This document shows positions 37,018 through 44,990 of a stretch of 64,000 nt of DNA, piece by piece. A model generated the notes under the pieces. The model was not told the DNA's origin, did no database searches, and saw nothing but the letters and a program-made list of their open reading frames with translations. Source of the DNA: Streptomyces sp. NBC_01214 (GTDB lineage: Bacteria > Actinomycetota > Actinomycetes > Streptomycetales > Streptomycetaceae); NCBI RefSeq assembly GCF_026340975.1, contig NZ_JAPEOS010000001.1:2699001-2763000 (forward strand). Direction: 5' to 3'. A program made the translations under genes and the position numbers. Each line of letters opens with the position of its first letter. The first letter of the stretch is position 1.

Positions 37018-37251
37018 ATGATCAAGAAGGTTGTCGCCGCAGTGGCTGCCACCGGTGGCCTGGTTCTCGCGGGTGCGGGTCTGGCCCACGCCGATGCGGG
37101 TGCGCAGGGTGCGGCCATCGGTTCGCCCGGTGTCCTGTCCGGCAACGTGGTGCAGGTTCCCGTTCACATCCCCGTGAACGTCTGCGGCAACACGATCTCC
37201 GTCATCGGCCTGCTGAACCCGGCCTTCGGCAACACCTGCGTCAACGCCTGA
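37018..37251 (+). CDS. chpH: short chaplin (ChpH-type)
   Basis: 77-residue chaplin. Signal peptide MIKKVVAAVAATGGLVLAGA cleaves near Ala-His-Ala. The mature ~52 residues form a single chaplin domain with the paired Cys that make the intramolecular disulfide: NVCGNTISVIGLL and FGNTCVN, plus the VLSGNVVQVPVHIPVNVC strand region. Chaplins self-assemble into amyloid fibres at the colony surface, lowering surface tension so aerial hyphae can emerge. TAGGAGGAAC precedes ATG 37018. In S. coelicolor chpH and chpC are adjacent in this order, which fits here. Confidence 0.95.
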   Translation: MIKKVVAAVAATGGLVLAGAGLAHADAGAQGAAIGSPGVLSGNVVQVPVHIPVNVCGNTISVIGLLNPAFGNTCVNA

Positions 37252-37267
37252 CGCGTCTGAAGTCTTC

Positions 37268-37298
37268 GGCCCCGGAGCGCATCCCGCGCTCCGGGGCC
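37268..37298 (+). terminator. terminator between the two chaplin genes
   Basis: GGCCCCGGAGCGC / GCGCTCCGGGGCC, a 13-bp perfect stem with loop ATCCC, 17 bases after the chpH stop. The downstream chaplin gene therefore probably has its own promoter. Confidence 0.85.
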
Positions 37299-37410
37299 AC
37301 CGGGCTTTCCGGCCCGGATCTCCTTCACTTCCGGCGTACCAGGCGGGGGAGCCAGGTGGGCCGCGCCGTCGGACGACGGCCGAAACGTACACACCAGGGG
37401 ACGAGTACAG

Positions 37411-38283
37411 ATGCGACGACCGGCACAGGTCACCAGGAAGACCCTGATCACGATGGCGGCCGCGGGGGGTGTCCTCGCGATGGGCGGGGGCTACGCACAC
37501 GCGGACTCCGGCGCCTCGGGGCACGCCGCCAACTCTCCGGGCCTGCTGTCCGGGAACAACGTACAGGCGCCCGTGGACGCGCCGGTGAACGCCTGCGGGA
37601 ACACGATCACGGTGGTGGGGGCCCTCAACCCGGCCTTCGGGAACCACTGCGCCAACGGATCCGGCCACACCAAGCCGAAGCCGCCGAAGCCGCCGAAGCC
37701 GCACCACCCGGGCGACGACGAACCGTGCGACGACCACCCGGGCAACCCCGGGAACCCCGGGAACCCCGGTAACCCCGGTAACCCCGGGAACCCCGGTAAC
37801 CCCGGGAACCCCGGGAACCCCGGTAACCCCGGGAACCCCGGGAACCCCGGGAACCCCGGGAACCCCGGGAACCCCGGGAACCCCGGGAACCCCGGGAACC
37901 CGGGCAACCCGGGCAACCCCGGGAACCCCGGTAACCCGGGCAACCCTGGGAACCCCGGAAACCCTGGGAACCCCGGTAACCCGGGCAACCCTGGGAACCC
38001 GGGCAACCCTGGGAACCCCGGTAACCCGGGCAACCCTGGGAACCCCGGCAACCCCGGTAACCCTGGGAACCCCGGCAACCCGGGCAACCCTGGGAACCCC
38101 GGTAACCCCGGCACCCCCGGTACCGGTACCCCCGTCACGCACCCCGGGCCCGGAACCGGGAGCAGCAACCCCGGTCTCGCCGCCACCGGGTCCGGTGACG
38201 TCCTCACCGCCGGGCTGCCGCTCGCGGGCGGGCTGCTGCTCGCCGGCACCGTGCTCTACCGGCGGGCCCGCAACGCCGCCTGA
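37411..38283 (+). CDS. chpC: wall-anchored chaplin with a long (Gly-Asn-Pro)n stalk
   Basis: 290 residues. After a signal peptide ending near AHA (residues 1-31) comes a single chaplin domain with its two Cys ([22 protein letters not shown]). A Pro/Lys-rich hinge ([18 protein letters not shown]) is followed by 41 uninterrupted GNP triplets, then a [13 protein letters not shown] linker, the sortase motif LAATG, a hydrophobic helix ([17 protein letters not shown]) and a basic tail RRARNAA. The layout is that of a long chaplin fixed to peptidoglycan by a class E sortase, but S. coelicolor ChpC carries two chaplin domains and no GNP stalk. The symbol rests on position and sorting signal. ATG 37411 has only a weak ribosome site. 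Confidence 0.9.
   Translation: MRRPAQVTRKTLITMAAAGGVLAMGGGYAHADSGASGHAANSPGLLSGNNVQAPVDAPVNACGNTITVVGALNPAFGNHCANGSGHTKPKPPKPPKPHHPGDDEPCDDHPGNPGNPGNPGNPGNPGNPGNPGNPGNPGNPGNPGNPGNPGNPGNPGNPGNPGNPGNPGNPGNPGNPGNPGNPGNPGNPGNPGNPGNPGNPGNPGNPGNPGNPGNPGNPGNPGNPGNPGNPGNPGTPGTGTPVTHPGPGTGSSNPGLAATGSGDVLTAGLPLAGGLLLAGTVLYRRARNAA
37741..38109 (+). repeat. 41 tandem 9-bp repeats encoding Gly-Asn-Pro
   Basis: 369 bp of GG(N)AAC CC(N) units with no frame break. The third positions vary (GGG, GGT, GGC; CCC, CCG, CCT) and make higher-order blocks of two to four units, a sign of past unequal crossing-over. Confidence 0.97.
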
Positions 38284-38296
38284 CGGACGTTCACGG

Positions 38297-38322
38297 CGCG
38301 GGCCCCGCCCCCGGGGCCCGCG
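38297..38322. terminator. bidirectional terminator after the long chaplin gene
   Basis: CGCGGGCCCCG / CGGGGCCCGCG, 11-bp perfect stem with a four-base loop between convergent genes. Confidence 0.85.
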
Positions 38323-38511
38323 TCACCAGGTCGCGCGGACCTGACGGATGATCCGGCGGCGCAGCCGCACGCGGCGGCTGCCGTCCCGGTACAGGCTCAG
38401 GCGGTCGAGTTCCCAGTTCCCGTACTCGGCATGGTCGGTCAACAGGCGGGTCGCCTCGCTGCGAGGGACACCGCGGGGCACGTACACGTCGACAAATTCG
38501 TATTCCGGCAT
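38323..38511 (-). CDS. DUF5703-type small basic protein
   Basis: 62 residues, small and basic ([38 protein letters not shown]). It matches my memory of the DUF5703 family, which is common in actinobacteria and of unknown function. No signal peptide or membrane helix. ATG 38511 lies 48 bases before the divergent hypothetical gene at 38559. The stop abuts the terminator of the long chaplin gene. Confidence 0.75.
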   Translation of the reverse strand: MPEYEFVDVYVPRGVPRSEATRLLTDHAEYGNWELDRLSLYRDGSRRVRLRRRIIRQVRATW

Positions 38512-38558
38512 CGCATCTATTGTGCGGGCAGGGGCCTGCTACGGATAGCGTCTGCCCT

Positions 38559-39209
38559 ATGTCTGATGCCGCTCTTCCCACTGTTGCCGAGGTACGCGCC
38601 GCCGCCGAGGCGGTCAAGGCCGCGCTCGACCGTCACCTCGCCGCGGTCGAGCGCAGGATCGGGGACGAGGACCCCGACGTCTACGCCGCGTTCAACGAAC
38701 TCGCCGCCGCGGCCGAGGTGTACGACGAACTCCTCTACGACCGCTACGACGAGGTCACCCCCTTCGAGATCCCCACGCCCGAGGACGGCGTGCCCTACAC
38801 CGGCCCCGCCGAGCCCGCCGCCTTCAGCCTGCTCATCCGCCGCGACTACGCCGTCGTCGAACCGGCCCGGCTGATCGCCCAGGCCGAGCGGGTCGCCGCG
38901 CACGACCGGGACGCCGATTTCGTGGGCGACGGCGGGAGCGCCGACGCGCTGGGCGTCCTCTTCGGGGAGTACGAGCCCGACGAGATCGCCTCCCGCTACA
39001 AGGACTTCGGGCTGGAGGAGGGCGACTCCACGCTGTGGATCGCGGCCTCGGAGGAGGTGGCGGAACCGGGGGAGTGGCTGGGCTCGCCCTTCGGGCACAT
39101 CGATCCGCAGGAGGTGCTGCACCGGTTCGACGTCAGCTCCGTCTTCGACGAGGAGACCGACGAGTTCGACGAGGACGAGGCCGCGGAGCCGGGGCTGACC
39201 CCGGCCTGA
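38559..39209 (+). CDS. conserved hypothetical acidic protein
   Basis: 216 residues, very acidic (many Asp/Glu, ending FDEETDEFDEDEAAEPGLTPA). No family recognised. Helical N-terminus AEVRAAAEAVKAALDRHLAAV; then FNELAAAAEVYDELLYDRYD and a region with LLIRRDYAVVEPARLIAQAE. No signal or membrane segment. ATG 38559 is preferred: there is no ribosome site, but a -10-like TAGCGT ends seven bases before it, which suggests leaderless transcription. Convergent with the helicase-like gene, separated by a strong hairpin. Confidence 0.75.
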   Translation: MSDAALPTVAEVRAAAEAVKAALDRHLAAVERRIGDEDPDVYAAFNELAAAAEVYDELLYDRYDEVTPFEIPTPEDGVPYTGPAEPAAFSLLIRRDYAVVEPARLIAQAERVAAHDRDADFVGDGGSADALGVLFGEYEPDEIASRYKDFGLEEGDSTLWIAASEEVAEPGEWLGSPFGHIDPQEVLHRFDVSSVFDEETDEFDEDEAAEPGLTPA

Positions 39210-39252
39210 CCCTGCCCGGTCACCGCCCCCCGCGGCCCCCGCCTGCCGGACC

Positions 39253-39286
39253 CCGTGGCCCCCGCCCTCCCGGGCGGGGGCCACGG
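39253..39286. terminator. bidirectional terminator
   Basis: CCGTGGCCCCCGCCC / GGGCGGGGGCCACGG, a 15-bp perfect stem with a four-base loop, between convergent genes. Confidence 0.9.
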
Positions 39287-39293
39287 CCGGCTC

Positions 39294-41786
39294 TCACTCC
39301 GGCTGCTGCGCGCCCGCCGTCGCCAGGGCCGTCAGCAGGCCCGTCAGGCGCGTCGTACGGGGCTTCGCCGGCACCTCGGCCACCGCGTGCGGCAGCGCCT
39401 GGTCGACCCCGTGCACCACGGACAGGTGCCGCTCGCCCCGCCCGAACGCCGTGTAGACCCAGTCCCGCGACAGCGCCTGCGCCGCGTCACCCGGCAGTAC
39501 GACGACCACCGCCGGCCAGCGCGTGCCCACGGCCTGGTGGGCCGTCACCGCCCAGCCGTGCCGCACCTGGGACTCGACGAGCTCCTTCGGTACGACGACC
39601 CGTGCGCCCGCCCGGTCCAGGTGCAGGCCCTCGGCGTCGGCCGACACCACCCGGGCCGCCAGGGCCCGCCCGGCGGACGGCACGTGGACGACCCGGTCAC
39701 CGGGGTCGAAGCCGCCGAAGCGGCCCGGGCCGGGGTTCAGGCGCTCCTTCAGGGCGGCGTTCAGCGCCCGGGTGCCCGCCGAGCCGCCGTGGCCCGGGGT
39801 GATCACCTGCACCTGGTCCGCCGGGATCCCGAAGGCCCGCGGCACCGATTCCGCCACCAGCTGCACGGCCCGGTGCACGGCTTCCCCGGCGTCCTTCACC
39901 GGGACGATGACGACCTCCTTGCCGGGGGCGTCCACCTGGTTGAGCTCCCCGATGCCGATCCCCGAGACGAGCTCGCCGAGGGGGCCCGGGTCGGGGGTGC
40001 GGGAGACCGACTGCGGGCAGGTACGGGCCGCCAGCACATCGGCGAACACCCGCCCGGCCCCGGCCGACCCGAGCACGCCGGGGTCCCCGGAGAGCACCAG
40101 CCGGGCCCCGTCCGGGACGGACTCCACCAGTGCGGCCGCGGTCTCCACGTCCAGCTGCGGCGCGTCCAGCACCACCAGCAGGTCCAGCGCGAACTGCCCG
40201 TCCGCGTCCCGCCCGGGCCCCTCGGCGCCGGACAGCAGCCCCGCCACGGTCACCGGGTCCGGGCCGCCACCGGGGGCGTGTGCGGCCACGCAGACCCGCA
40301 GGCCCAACTCCCGGGCCGCGGCGGCCAGGGCGACCGGTTCGGCGCGGGCGGCCTCGCCGCCGGTGTGGGTGACCAGGCCGTGGCCCGCGACCGCGCGGAT
40401 CAGCTCGGCGGCGGAAGGGCTCGGCGCGGATCCTGCGGCCCGCTCCCAGTCCCCGGGGGCGTCGAAGGTGCCGGCGGCCAGCCGGGCCAGGCCGTCGGCC
40501 AGGCTCTCCTCGGCCATGGCGGCGCCTTCCAGGCCCACGAGCAGCCTGACGGGCTGCTCGGCGTCCTCGGCGTCTTCGGCGCCCCCGCCGACCGGCGGCC
40601 CCAGGGGCTCGTGGAAGACCAGTACCGAGCCTTCGGCGACGGCCCGTTCCAGCGCCTCGGCCGGATCCGGTACGCCGTACTGGGCCAGGGCCTTCTCCAA
40701 CACCGGGGCCTCCAGGGCGGTGTGCCCCTTCAACCCGGCCTGGGTCAGCAGCCAGCCCACCAGGACGGTGGTGCGGCGCTCGTCCCCGGGACCCGCTTCG
40801 GGGCCCAGCAGGGCCCGGGCGAAGCCGTCGGCCTGGGCCGGACGTACGGCGGGGAGCGACAGCAGGCGCCAGGGGTTCTCGGTGAGCTGCCCTGCGGCGT
40901 CCTCGCCCAGGGCCGCCGCGGCGGGGGCGGCCAGGGCCTCGGGGGCGCCACCACGGGCCAGTACGGCCCGTACGGCCTCGACGGTGTCGGCGGAGGGCGC
41001 GGGTGCGGCCACCGCGGCGGGGGCGACGGGGCGCGGCGGCGGGGGCGCGGCGGGTGCCGTGCGGGGCGCGGCCGGGGCCTCGTCGAAGTACACGTCGGAG
41101 GGCTTCGCGCCGCTCTCCACGGCCCGGACGGCGGCCAGCAGGTCGGCGGCCTTCCCGCTGAGCTTCGCCCCGGCCTCGACGGGCGCCTCCCGCTCGGCCT
41201 TGCGCCGGGCGATCCGCTCCCGCTCGATCTTCTGGGCGGCGAGCTCGGCCTGCGCCTCGGAGAGCGCGGGCGTCGCCTGGGTCCCGGCGTCCGGCTCGGC
41301 GGTGCCCTCGGGATCGGCCCCGGCGTCGGCCCCGGCGTCCGCTTCGACCCCGGTCTCGGATCCGGCGGCGTCGTCGGCTCCGGTGTCCGCGTCGGCCTCG
41401 GCTTCAGCCCCGGACCCCGCCTCGGACCCGGACGCGTCGTCGGCTGCCTCGGGGCCGGTCTCCGGGCCGTCCCCGGCCCCGGGCCCTGCGGGGCTTTCCC
41501 CCGCCCCGCCCCTTCCCGAAACCGGCGGCTCCGCCCCCGGACCCCCGTCACCGGCCCCGGCCGGTTCGGCGGTCCCGGACCCGTCCGGCCCACCCTCCGG
41601 CTCCGCGGCCCGTGCCTCGTCGGGTCGGTTCTGGTCCGCGTCGGCCGGCGAGGCCTCGGCGGCCGGGGTCGCGCCCGTTCCGTCGGATCCGGGATCGGGG
41701 GAGCCTTCCGCGGCTGCGGACGGCTCGGCCTCCGGGGTGGCCGGGTCCTCCGCGGCAGCGGTGTCGGCCTGAGGGTCCGTACTCAC
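39294..41786 (-). CDS. RecD2/TraA-like SF1B helicase protein with degenerate ATPase motifs
   Basis: 830 residues. Residues 1-210 are an acidic Asp/Ala/Gly/Pro-rich tail. Next is a helical region with a helix-hairpin-helix-like segment (GWLLTQAGLKGHTALEAPVL). From about 470 the order of helicase motifs matches RecD2: where Walker A (GxxGxGK[ST]) belongs I read VTHTGGEAARAEPVA, with the Lys-Thr lost; Walker B is DLLVVLDAPQ instead of Asp-Glu; motif III LSGDPGVL is kept; motif V VTAHQAVGTRWPAVVVV and motif VI YTAFGRGERHL are partly kept. ATP hydrolysis is thus unlikely, while a DNA- or protein-binding role is possible. GTG 41786 overlaps the stop of the aldo/keto reductase. Confidence 0.8.
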   Translation of the reverse strand: MSTDPQADTAAAEDPATPEAEPSAAAEGSPDPGSDGTGATPAAEASPADADQNRPDEARAAEPEGGPDGSGTAEPAGAGDGGPGAEPPVSGRGGAGESPAGPGAGDGPETGPEAADDASGSEAGSGAEAEADADTGADDAAGSETGVEADAGADAGADPEGTAEPDAGTQATPALSEAQAELAAQKIERERIARRKAEREAPVEAGAKLSGKAADLLAAVRAVESGAKPSDVYFDEAPAAPRTAPAAPPPPRPVAPAAVAAPAPSADTVEAVRAVLARGGAPEALAAPAAAALGEDAAGQLTENPWRLLSLPAVRPAQADGFARALLGPEAGPGDERRTTVLVGWLLTQAGLKGHTALEAPVLEKALAQYGVPDPAEALERAVAEGSVLVFHEPLGPPVGGGAEDAEDAEQPVRLLVGLEGAAMAEESLADGLARLAAGTFDAPGDWERAAGSAPSPSAAELIRAVAGHGLVTHTGGEAARAEPVALAAAARELGLRVCVAAHAPGGGPDPVTVAGLLSGAEGPGRDADGQFALDLLVVLDAPQLDVETAAALVESVPDGARLVLSGDPGVLGSAGAGRVFADVLAARTCPQSVSRTPDPGPLGELVSGIGIGELNQVDAPGKEVVIVPVKDAGEAVHRAVQLVAESVPRAFGIPADQVQVITPGHGGSAGTRALNAALKERLNPGPGRFGGFDPGDRVVHVPSAGRALAARVVSADAEGLHLDRAGARVVVPKELVESQVRHGWAVTAHQAVGTRWPAVVVVLPGDAAQALSRDWVYTAFGRGERHLSVVHGVDQALPHAVAEVPAKPRTTRLTGLLTALATAGAQQPE

Positions 41787-42766
41787 AGCGTGCTCCAGTC
41801 CTGATCGGGGTAGCGGTGCACCGGAGCCGAAACATCGTCCAGCGCCCGGCAGATCTCCTCCGGAAGACTAAGGGCCTCCACCGACAGTGCCGCCCCGAGC
41901 TGCGCGGACGTCCGCGCGCCGACGATCGGCGCCACCACCCCCGGCCGGTCCCGGATCCACGCCAGGGCCACCTGGAGCGGGGTCACGGCCAGGCCCTGGG
42001 CCGCCGTCACCACCGCGTCCACGATCCGCCCCGCCGCCTCGTCGAGGTACGGGTCCACCAGGGCGGCCAGCGACTCCGAGGCGCCCCGGGAGTCCGCCGG
42101 GGTGCCGTCCCGGTACTTGCCCGTCAGCACCCCGCGGCCCAGCGGCGAGGAAGGCAGCAGACCGATCCCGAGGTCCTGCGCGGCCGGCAGCACCTCGCGC
42201 TCCACCCCCCGCTGGAGCAGGGAGTACTCCATCTGCGTCGAGGCGATCCGGGTGCGCACCCCGGGGGCCGCGAGCTGCCAGGTCGCCGCCTTCGCCAGCT
42301 GCCAGCCGCAGAAGCCCGCCAGCCCCGCGTACCGGGCCCGGCCGCTGCTCACCGCCAGGTCCAGCGCCTGCAGGGTCTCCTCCAGCGGGGTCGCCGGGTC
42401 GAAGGCGTGCACCTGCCACAGGTCGACGTAGTCGGTGCCCAGCCGGTCCAGCGAGGCGTCCAGGGCCGCGAGCAGGTGCCCGCGCGAGCCGTCGAACCTG
42501 CGGTCGGGGTCGGGCACGCTGCCCGCCTTGGTCGCGATCACCAGGTCCCGGCGCGGGACGAGCCCGCCCACCAGCCGCCCGAGGAGGTACTCCGCCTCGC
42601 CGCCGCCGTAGGCGTCGGCGGTGTCGACGAGCGTGCCGCCCGCCTCCCAGAACGTCTTCGCCTGCTCGGCGGCGGCTTCCTCACCGGTGTCGCGGCCCCA
42701 GGTGAGGGTGCCGAGGCCGATCCGGGAGACGCGCAGTCCGGTGCGGCCGAGATGCCTCTGCTCCAT
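41783..42766 (-). CDS. aldo/keto reductase
   Basis: 327 residues, (beta/alpha)8 NADPH-dependent carbonyl reductase. Catalytic tetrad is visible: Asp in VDTADAYGGGEAE with the Tyr, Lys in IATKAG, His in LWQVHAFD. The C-terminal cofactor segment reads PIVGARTSAQLGAAL. Close to the YdhF/IolS-type actinobacterial branch (EQRHLGRTGLRVSRIGLGT start). Substrate unknown. Its stop overlaps the GTG of the helicase-like gene, so the two are translationally coupled. Divergent from the F420-type oxidoreductase at 42867. Confidence 0.92.
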   Translation of the reverse strand: MEQRHLGRTGLRVSRIGLGTLTWGRDTGEEAAAEQAKTFWEAGGTLVDTADAYGGGEAEYLLGRLVGGLVPRRDLVIATKAGSVPDPDRRFDGSRGHLLAALDASLDRLGTDYVDLWQVHAFDPATPLEETLQALDLAVSSGRARYAGLAGFCGWQLAKAATWQLAAPGVRTRIASTQMEYSLLQRGVEREVLPAAQDLGIGLLPSSPLGRGVLTGKYRDGTPADSRGASESLAALVDPYLDEAAGRIVDAVVTAAQGLAVTPLQVALAWIRDRPGVVAPIVGARTSAQLGAALSVEALSLPEEICRALDDVSAPVHRYPDQDWSTL

Positions 42767-42833
42767 GAGCGCTGAGACTACTGGGGCGCTGACGCGGAGG
42801 ACCTTGGCGCGCTACAGTCCCCGCACACCAACG

Positions 42834-42847
42834 TTACTGATCGGTAA
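42834..42847. promoter_or_regulatory. palindromic operator-like site before the LLM oxidoreductase
   Basis: TTACTGATCGGTAA is a near-perfect palindrome (TTAC-n-GATC-n-GTAA) 20 bases upstream of the start at 42867. A second partial half (ACCGGTAA) follows directly. No regulator gene for it is in the window. Confidence 0.45.
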
Positions 42848-42866
42848 ACCGGTAAGGGGACGATAC

Positions 42867-43916
42867 ATGCGGCTCGGCATCAATCTTGGTTACTGGGGCG
42901 CGGGCATGGACGCCGACAACCTCGCCGTCGCCCAGGAGGCCGACCGCCTGGGCTACGACGTCTGCTGGGCCGCCGAGGCCTACGGCTCCGACGCCCCGAC
43001 CGTGCTCGCCTGGGTCGCCGCCCAGACCGAGCGCATCGACGTGGGTTCGGCGATCCTCCAGATCCCGGCCCGCCAGCCCGCCATGACCGCCATGACCGCG
43101 GCCACCCTCGACTCGCTGACCAAGGGCCGCTTCCGGCTCGGCCTCGGCGTCTCCGGCCCGCAGGTCTCCGAGGGCTGGTACGGCGTCAAGTTCGACAAGC
43201 CGCTGGCCCGCACCCGCGAGTACGTGGAGATCGTCCGCAAGGCCATGACCCGCGAGCGGCTCTCCTACGAGGGCGAGCACTGGACCCTGCCGCTGCCGGA
43301 CGGCCCGGGCAAGCCGCTCAAGCTGACCGTGCACCCCGAGCGCGAGCACATCCCGCTCTACATCGCCGCCATCGGCCCCAAGAACCTGGAGCAGACCGGC
43401 GAGATCGCCGACGGCGCCCTGCTGATCTTCCCGGCCGCCGAGCACCTGGAGGCCACCGCCCTCACCCACATCCGGGCGGGCCGCGCAAAGGCCGGGCTGA
43501 CCATGGAGGGCTTCGACGTCTGCCCGACCGTGCCGCTGGCCCTCGGCGAGGACGTGAACGCGCTCGCGGACATGTTCCGTCCGTACACCGCCCTGTACGT
43601 GGGCGGCATGGGCAGCCGGAAGCAGAACTTCTACAACCAGCTGGCCCAGCGCATGGGCTACGAGAAGGAAGCCGCCGAGATCCAGGACAAGTACCTGGCG
43701 GGCGACAAGAACGGCGCCGCCGAGGCCGTCCCGCACTCGCTGATCGACTCGACCACCCTGCTCGGCCCGGTCGCCCGGATCGCCGACGGGATGCGGGCCT
43801 ACGCGGAGGCCGGGGTCACCACCCTCACGCTCGCCCCCGCCGGGTTCACCCTGGACGAGCGGATCGCCGCCCTGCGCGCCGGCACCGAGGCCATGGAGCT
43901 GGCGGGTCTCGCCTGA
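42867..43916 (+). CDS. LLM class F420-dependent oxidoreductase
   Basis: 349 residues of the luciferase-like monooxygenase fold, F420-type. Starts MRLGINLGYWGAGMDADNLAVAQEADRLGYDVCWAAEAYGSD, typical of F420 enzymes of mycobacteria and streptomycetes; other family blocks are GVSGPQVSEGWYGVKF, PLYIAAIGPKNLEQTGEIADG and PYTALYVGGMG. Uses reduced F420 for hydride transfer, substrate unknown. ATG 42867 has AAGGGGA at 42854-42860. Upstream site 42834-42847 may control it. Confidence 0.9.
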   Translation: MRLGINLGYWGAGMDADNLAVAQEADRLGYDVCWAAEAYGSDAPTVLAWVAAQTERIDVGSAILQIPARQPAMTAMTAATLDSLTKGRFRLGLGVSGPQVSEGWYGVKFDKPLARTREYVEIVRKAMTRERLSYEGEHWTLPLPDGPGKPLKLTVHPEREHIPLYIAAIGPKNLEQTGEIADGALLIFPAAEHLEATALTHIRAGRAKAGLTMEGFDVCPTVPLALGEDVNALADMFRPYTALYVGGMGSRKQNFYNQLAQRMGYEKEAAEIQDKYLAGDKNGAAEAVPHSLIDSTTLLGPVARIADGMRAYAEAGVTTLTLAPAGFTLDERIAALRAGTEAMELAGLA

Positions 43917-43933
43917 TCGCCTGACCGGCAGAT

Positions 43934-43965
43934 CCCGGTGCCGGCGGACCGACGCCGGCACCGGG
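43934..43965 (+). terminator. terminator after LLM oxidoreductase
   Basis: CCCGGTGCCGGCG / CGCCGGCACCGGG, 13-bp perfect stem with a six-base loop. A second hairpin follows at 43990-44031 (CGGCCGTGG / CCACGGCCG). The rest of the 240-bp gap to the ferritin-like gene shows no gene. Confidence 0.8.
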
Positions 43966-44159
43966 GAACGGCACCGGTGAACGCTTCTGCGGCCGTGGTG
44001 GGGGCTCGGGGGGTCTTCCCCGCCACGGCCGACACAGCGAACAACGCCGGGGACGCCCGTCGGGTTACGCACGGCGGCCCACCCCCCGATTTCGTTCATT
44101 CGGACGAGTAGTGCGACCCATCGGTTGCCCGCCCCGCCCACCGGCGTTTGACTCGTTCC

Positions 44160-44990
44160 ATGCTCTCTGCCCGCAGCCTGTTCCAGGAGATCGTCGACAA
44201 CGACGACTCCTTCCAGCTGTTCTGCTCCATCGCCGCCAGCGGGGAGACCCAGGGCGGCTGGGAGAACGCCCGTATCGCGGCCCTGGTGCCGGACGGCATG
44301 CGCCACCTCGCGCCCAAGATCACCCGACACGGCGCCGACGAGGACAAGCACGGCCGGATCTTCCACGCCCTGCTCCGCAAGCGCGGCCTGCCCGCCGTCC
44401 CGGTACCCCCCGAGACCGACTACACGATGCTGCTGGAGCGCCGCGGCATCGGCCTCGCGCACGAGAAGCTGCGCCGCGAGGTGGCGCTGACCGAGGAGGA
44501 CATCGTCGTCTACCTCGCGCACAGCCGGGTCACCGAACAGCGTGCAGCCGACCAGATGGACATGCTGGTCAAGTACTTCGGCGACCACCCCGAGGTGGGC
44601 AAGGCGATCCACCTGATCAGCCACGACGAGGACAACCACCTCTCCTACTGCCACGAGGAACTGCTGCGCCTGGCCCGCTCCGGCTACGGCCGGACCATCC
44701 AGCGGGTGCTCCGCGAGAGCGCGCTCGCCGAGATCTCCGTCTACCGGGACGTGAGCCTCGCCGTCATGAGCCACATGGGACGGCTGCTGCACTGGCCCGC
44801 CCCGAAGGCGGCCGCCCTGGCCGCCGGCATCCGCGGGATGTACGCCTACGAGCGGTTCAGCGGCTGGCATCGGATGGTGAACCTGCGGCTGCCCGAGCGC
44901 CTGGACGCCCTCGGCGGCGCACCGACCCCCGCGGGCGGGCTCGCCTACGCCCCGCGCGAGTGGGGGCTCAGAGCCAGCCCCGACGCTTGA
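44160..44990 (+). CDS. ferritin-like di-iron domain protein
   Basis: 276 residues, all-helical. Two Glu/His iron-binding clusters are visible, ADEDKHGRIFHALL and SHDEDNHLSYCHEELL, each with the E-x2-H spacing of ferritin-like di-iron proteins, together with upstream Glu residues (SGETQGGWEN; HSRVTEQRAAD). Activity may be oxygenase or iron-oxidising; not assignable. ATG 44160 (MLSARSLFQE) is preferred to the TTG at 44148; I see no ribosome site, and a weak TTGACT-like hexamer six bases upstream would suit a leaderless message. The 3' end overlaps the convergent CorA gene by 23 bp. Confidence 0.8.
   Translation: MLSARSLFQEIVDNDDSFQLFCSIAASGETQGGWENARIAALVPDGMRHLAPKITRHGADEDKHGRIFHALLRKRGLPAVPVPPETDYTMLLERRGIGLAHEKLRREVALTEEDIVVYLAHSRVTEQRAADQMDMLVKYFGDHPEVGKAIHLISHDEDNHLSYCHEELLRLARSGYGRTIQRVLRESALAEISVYRDVSLAVMSHMGRLLHWPAPKAAALAAGIRGMYAYERFSGWHRMVNLRLPERLDALGGAPTPAGGLAYAPREWGLRASPDA

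Noticed and set aside
37741..38109. Dense tandem repeats that could look like a CRISPR array
   Set aside because: The unit is 9 bp, contiguous, without spacers, and keeps one reading frame.
37491..38249. Long minus-strand frame with collagen-like GLPGFPG repeats opposite the chaplin gene
   Set aside because: It is the mirror of the GNP repeat in another frame; the plus-strand protein has a signal peptide, chaplin Cys pair and sortase motif, the minus frame has none.
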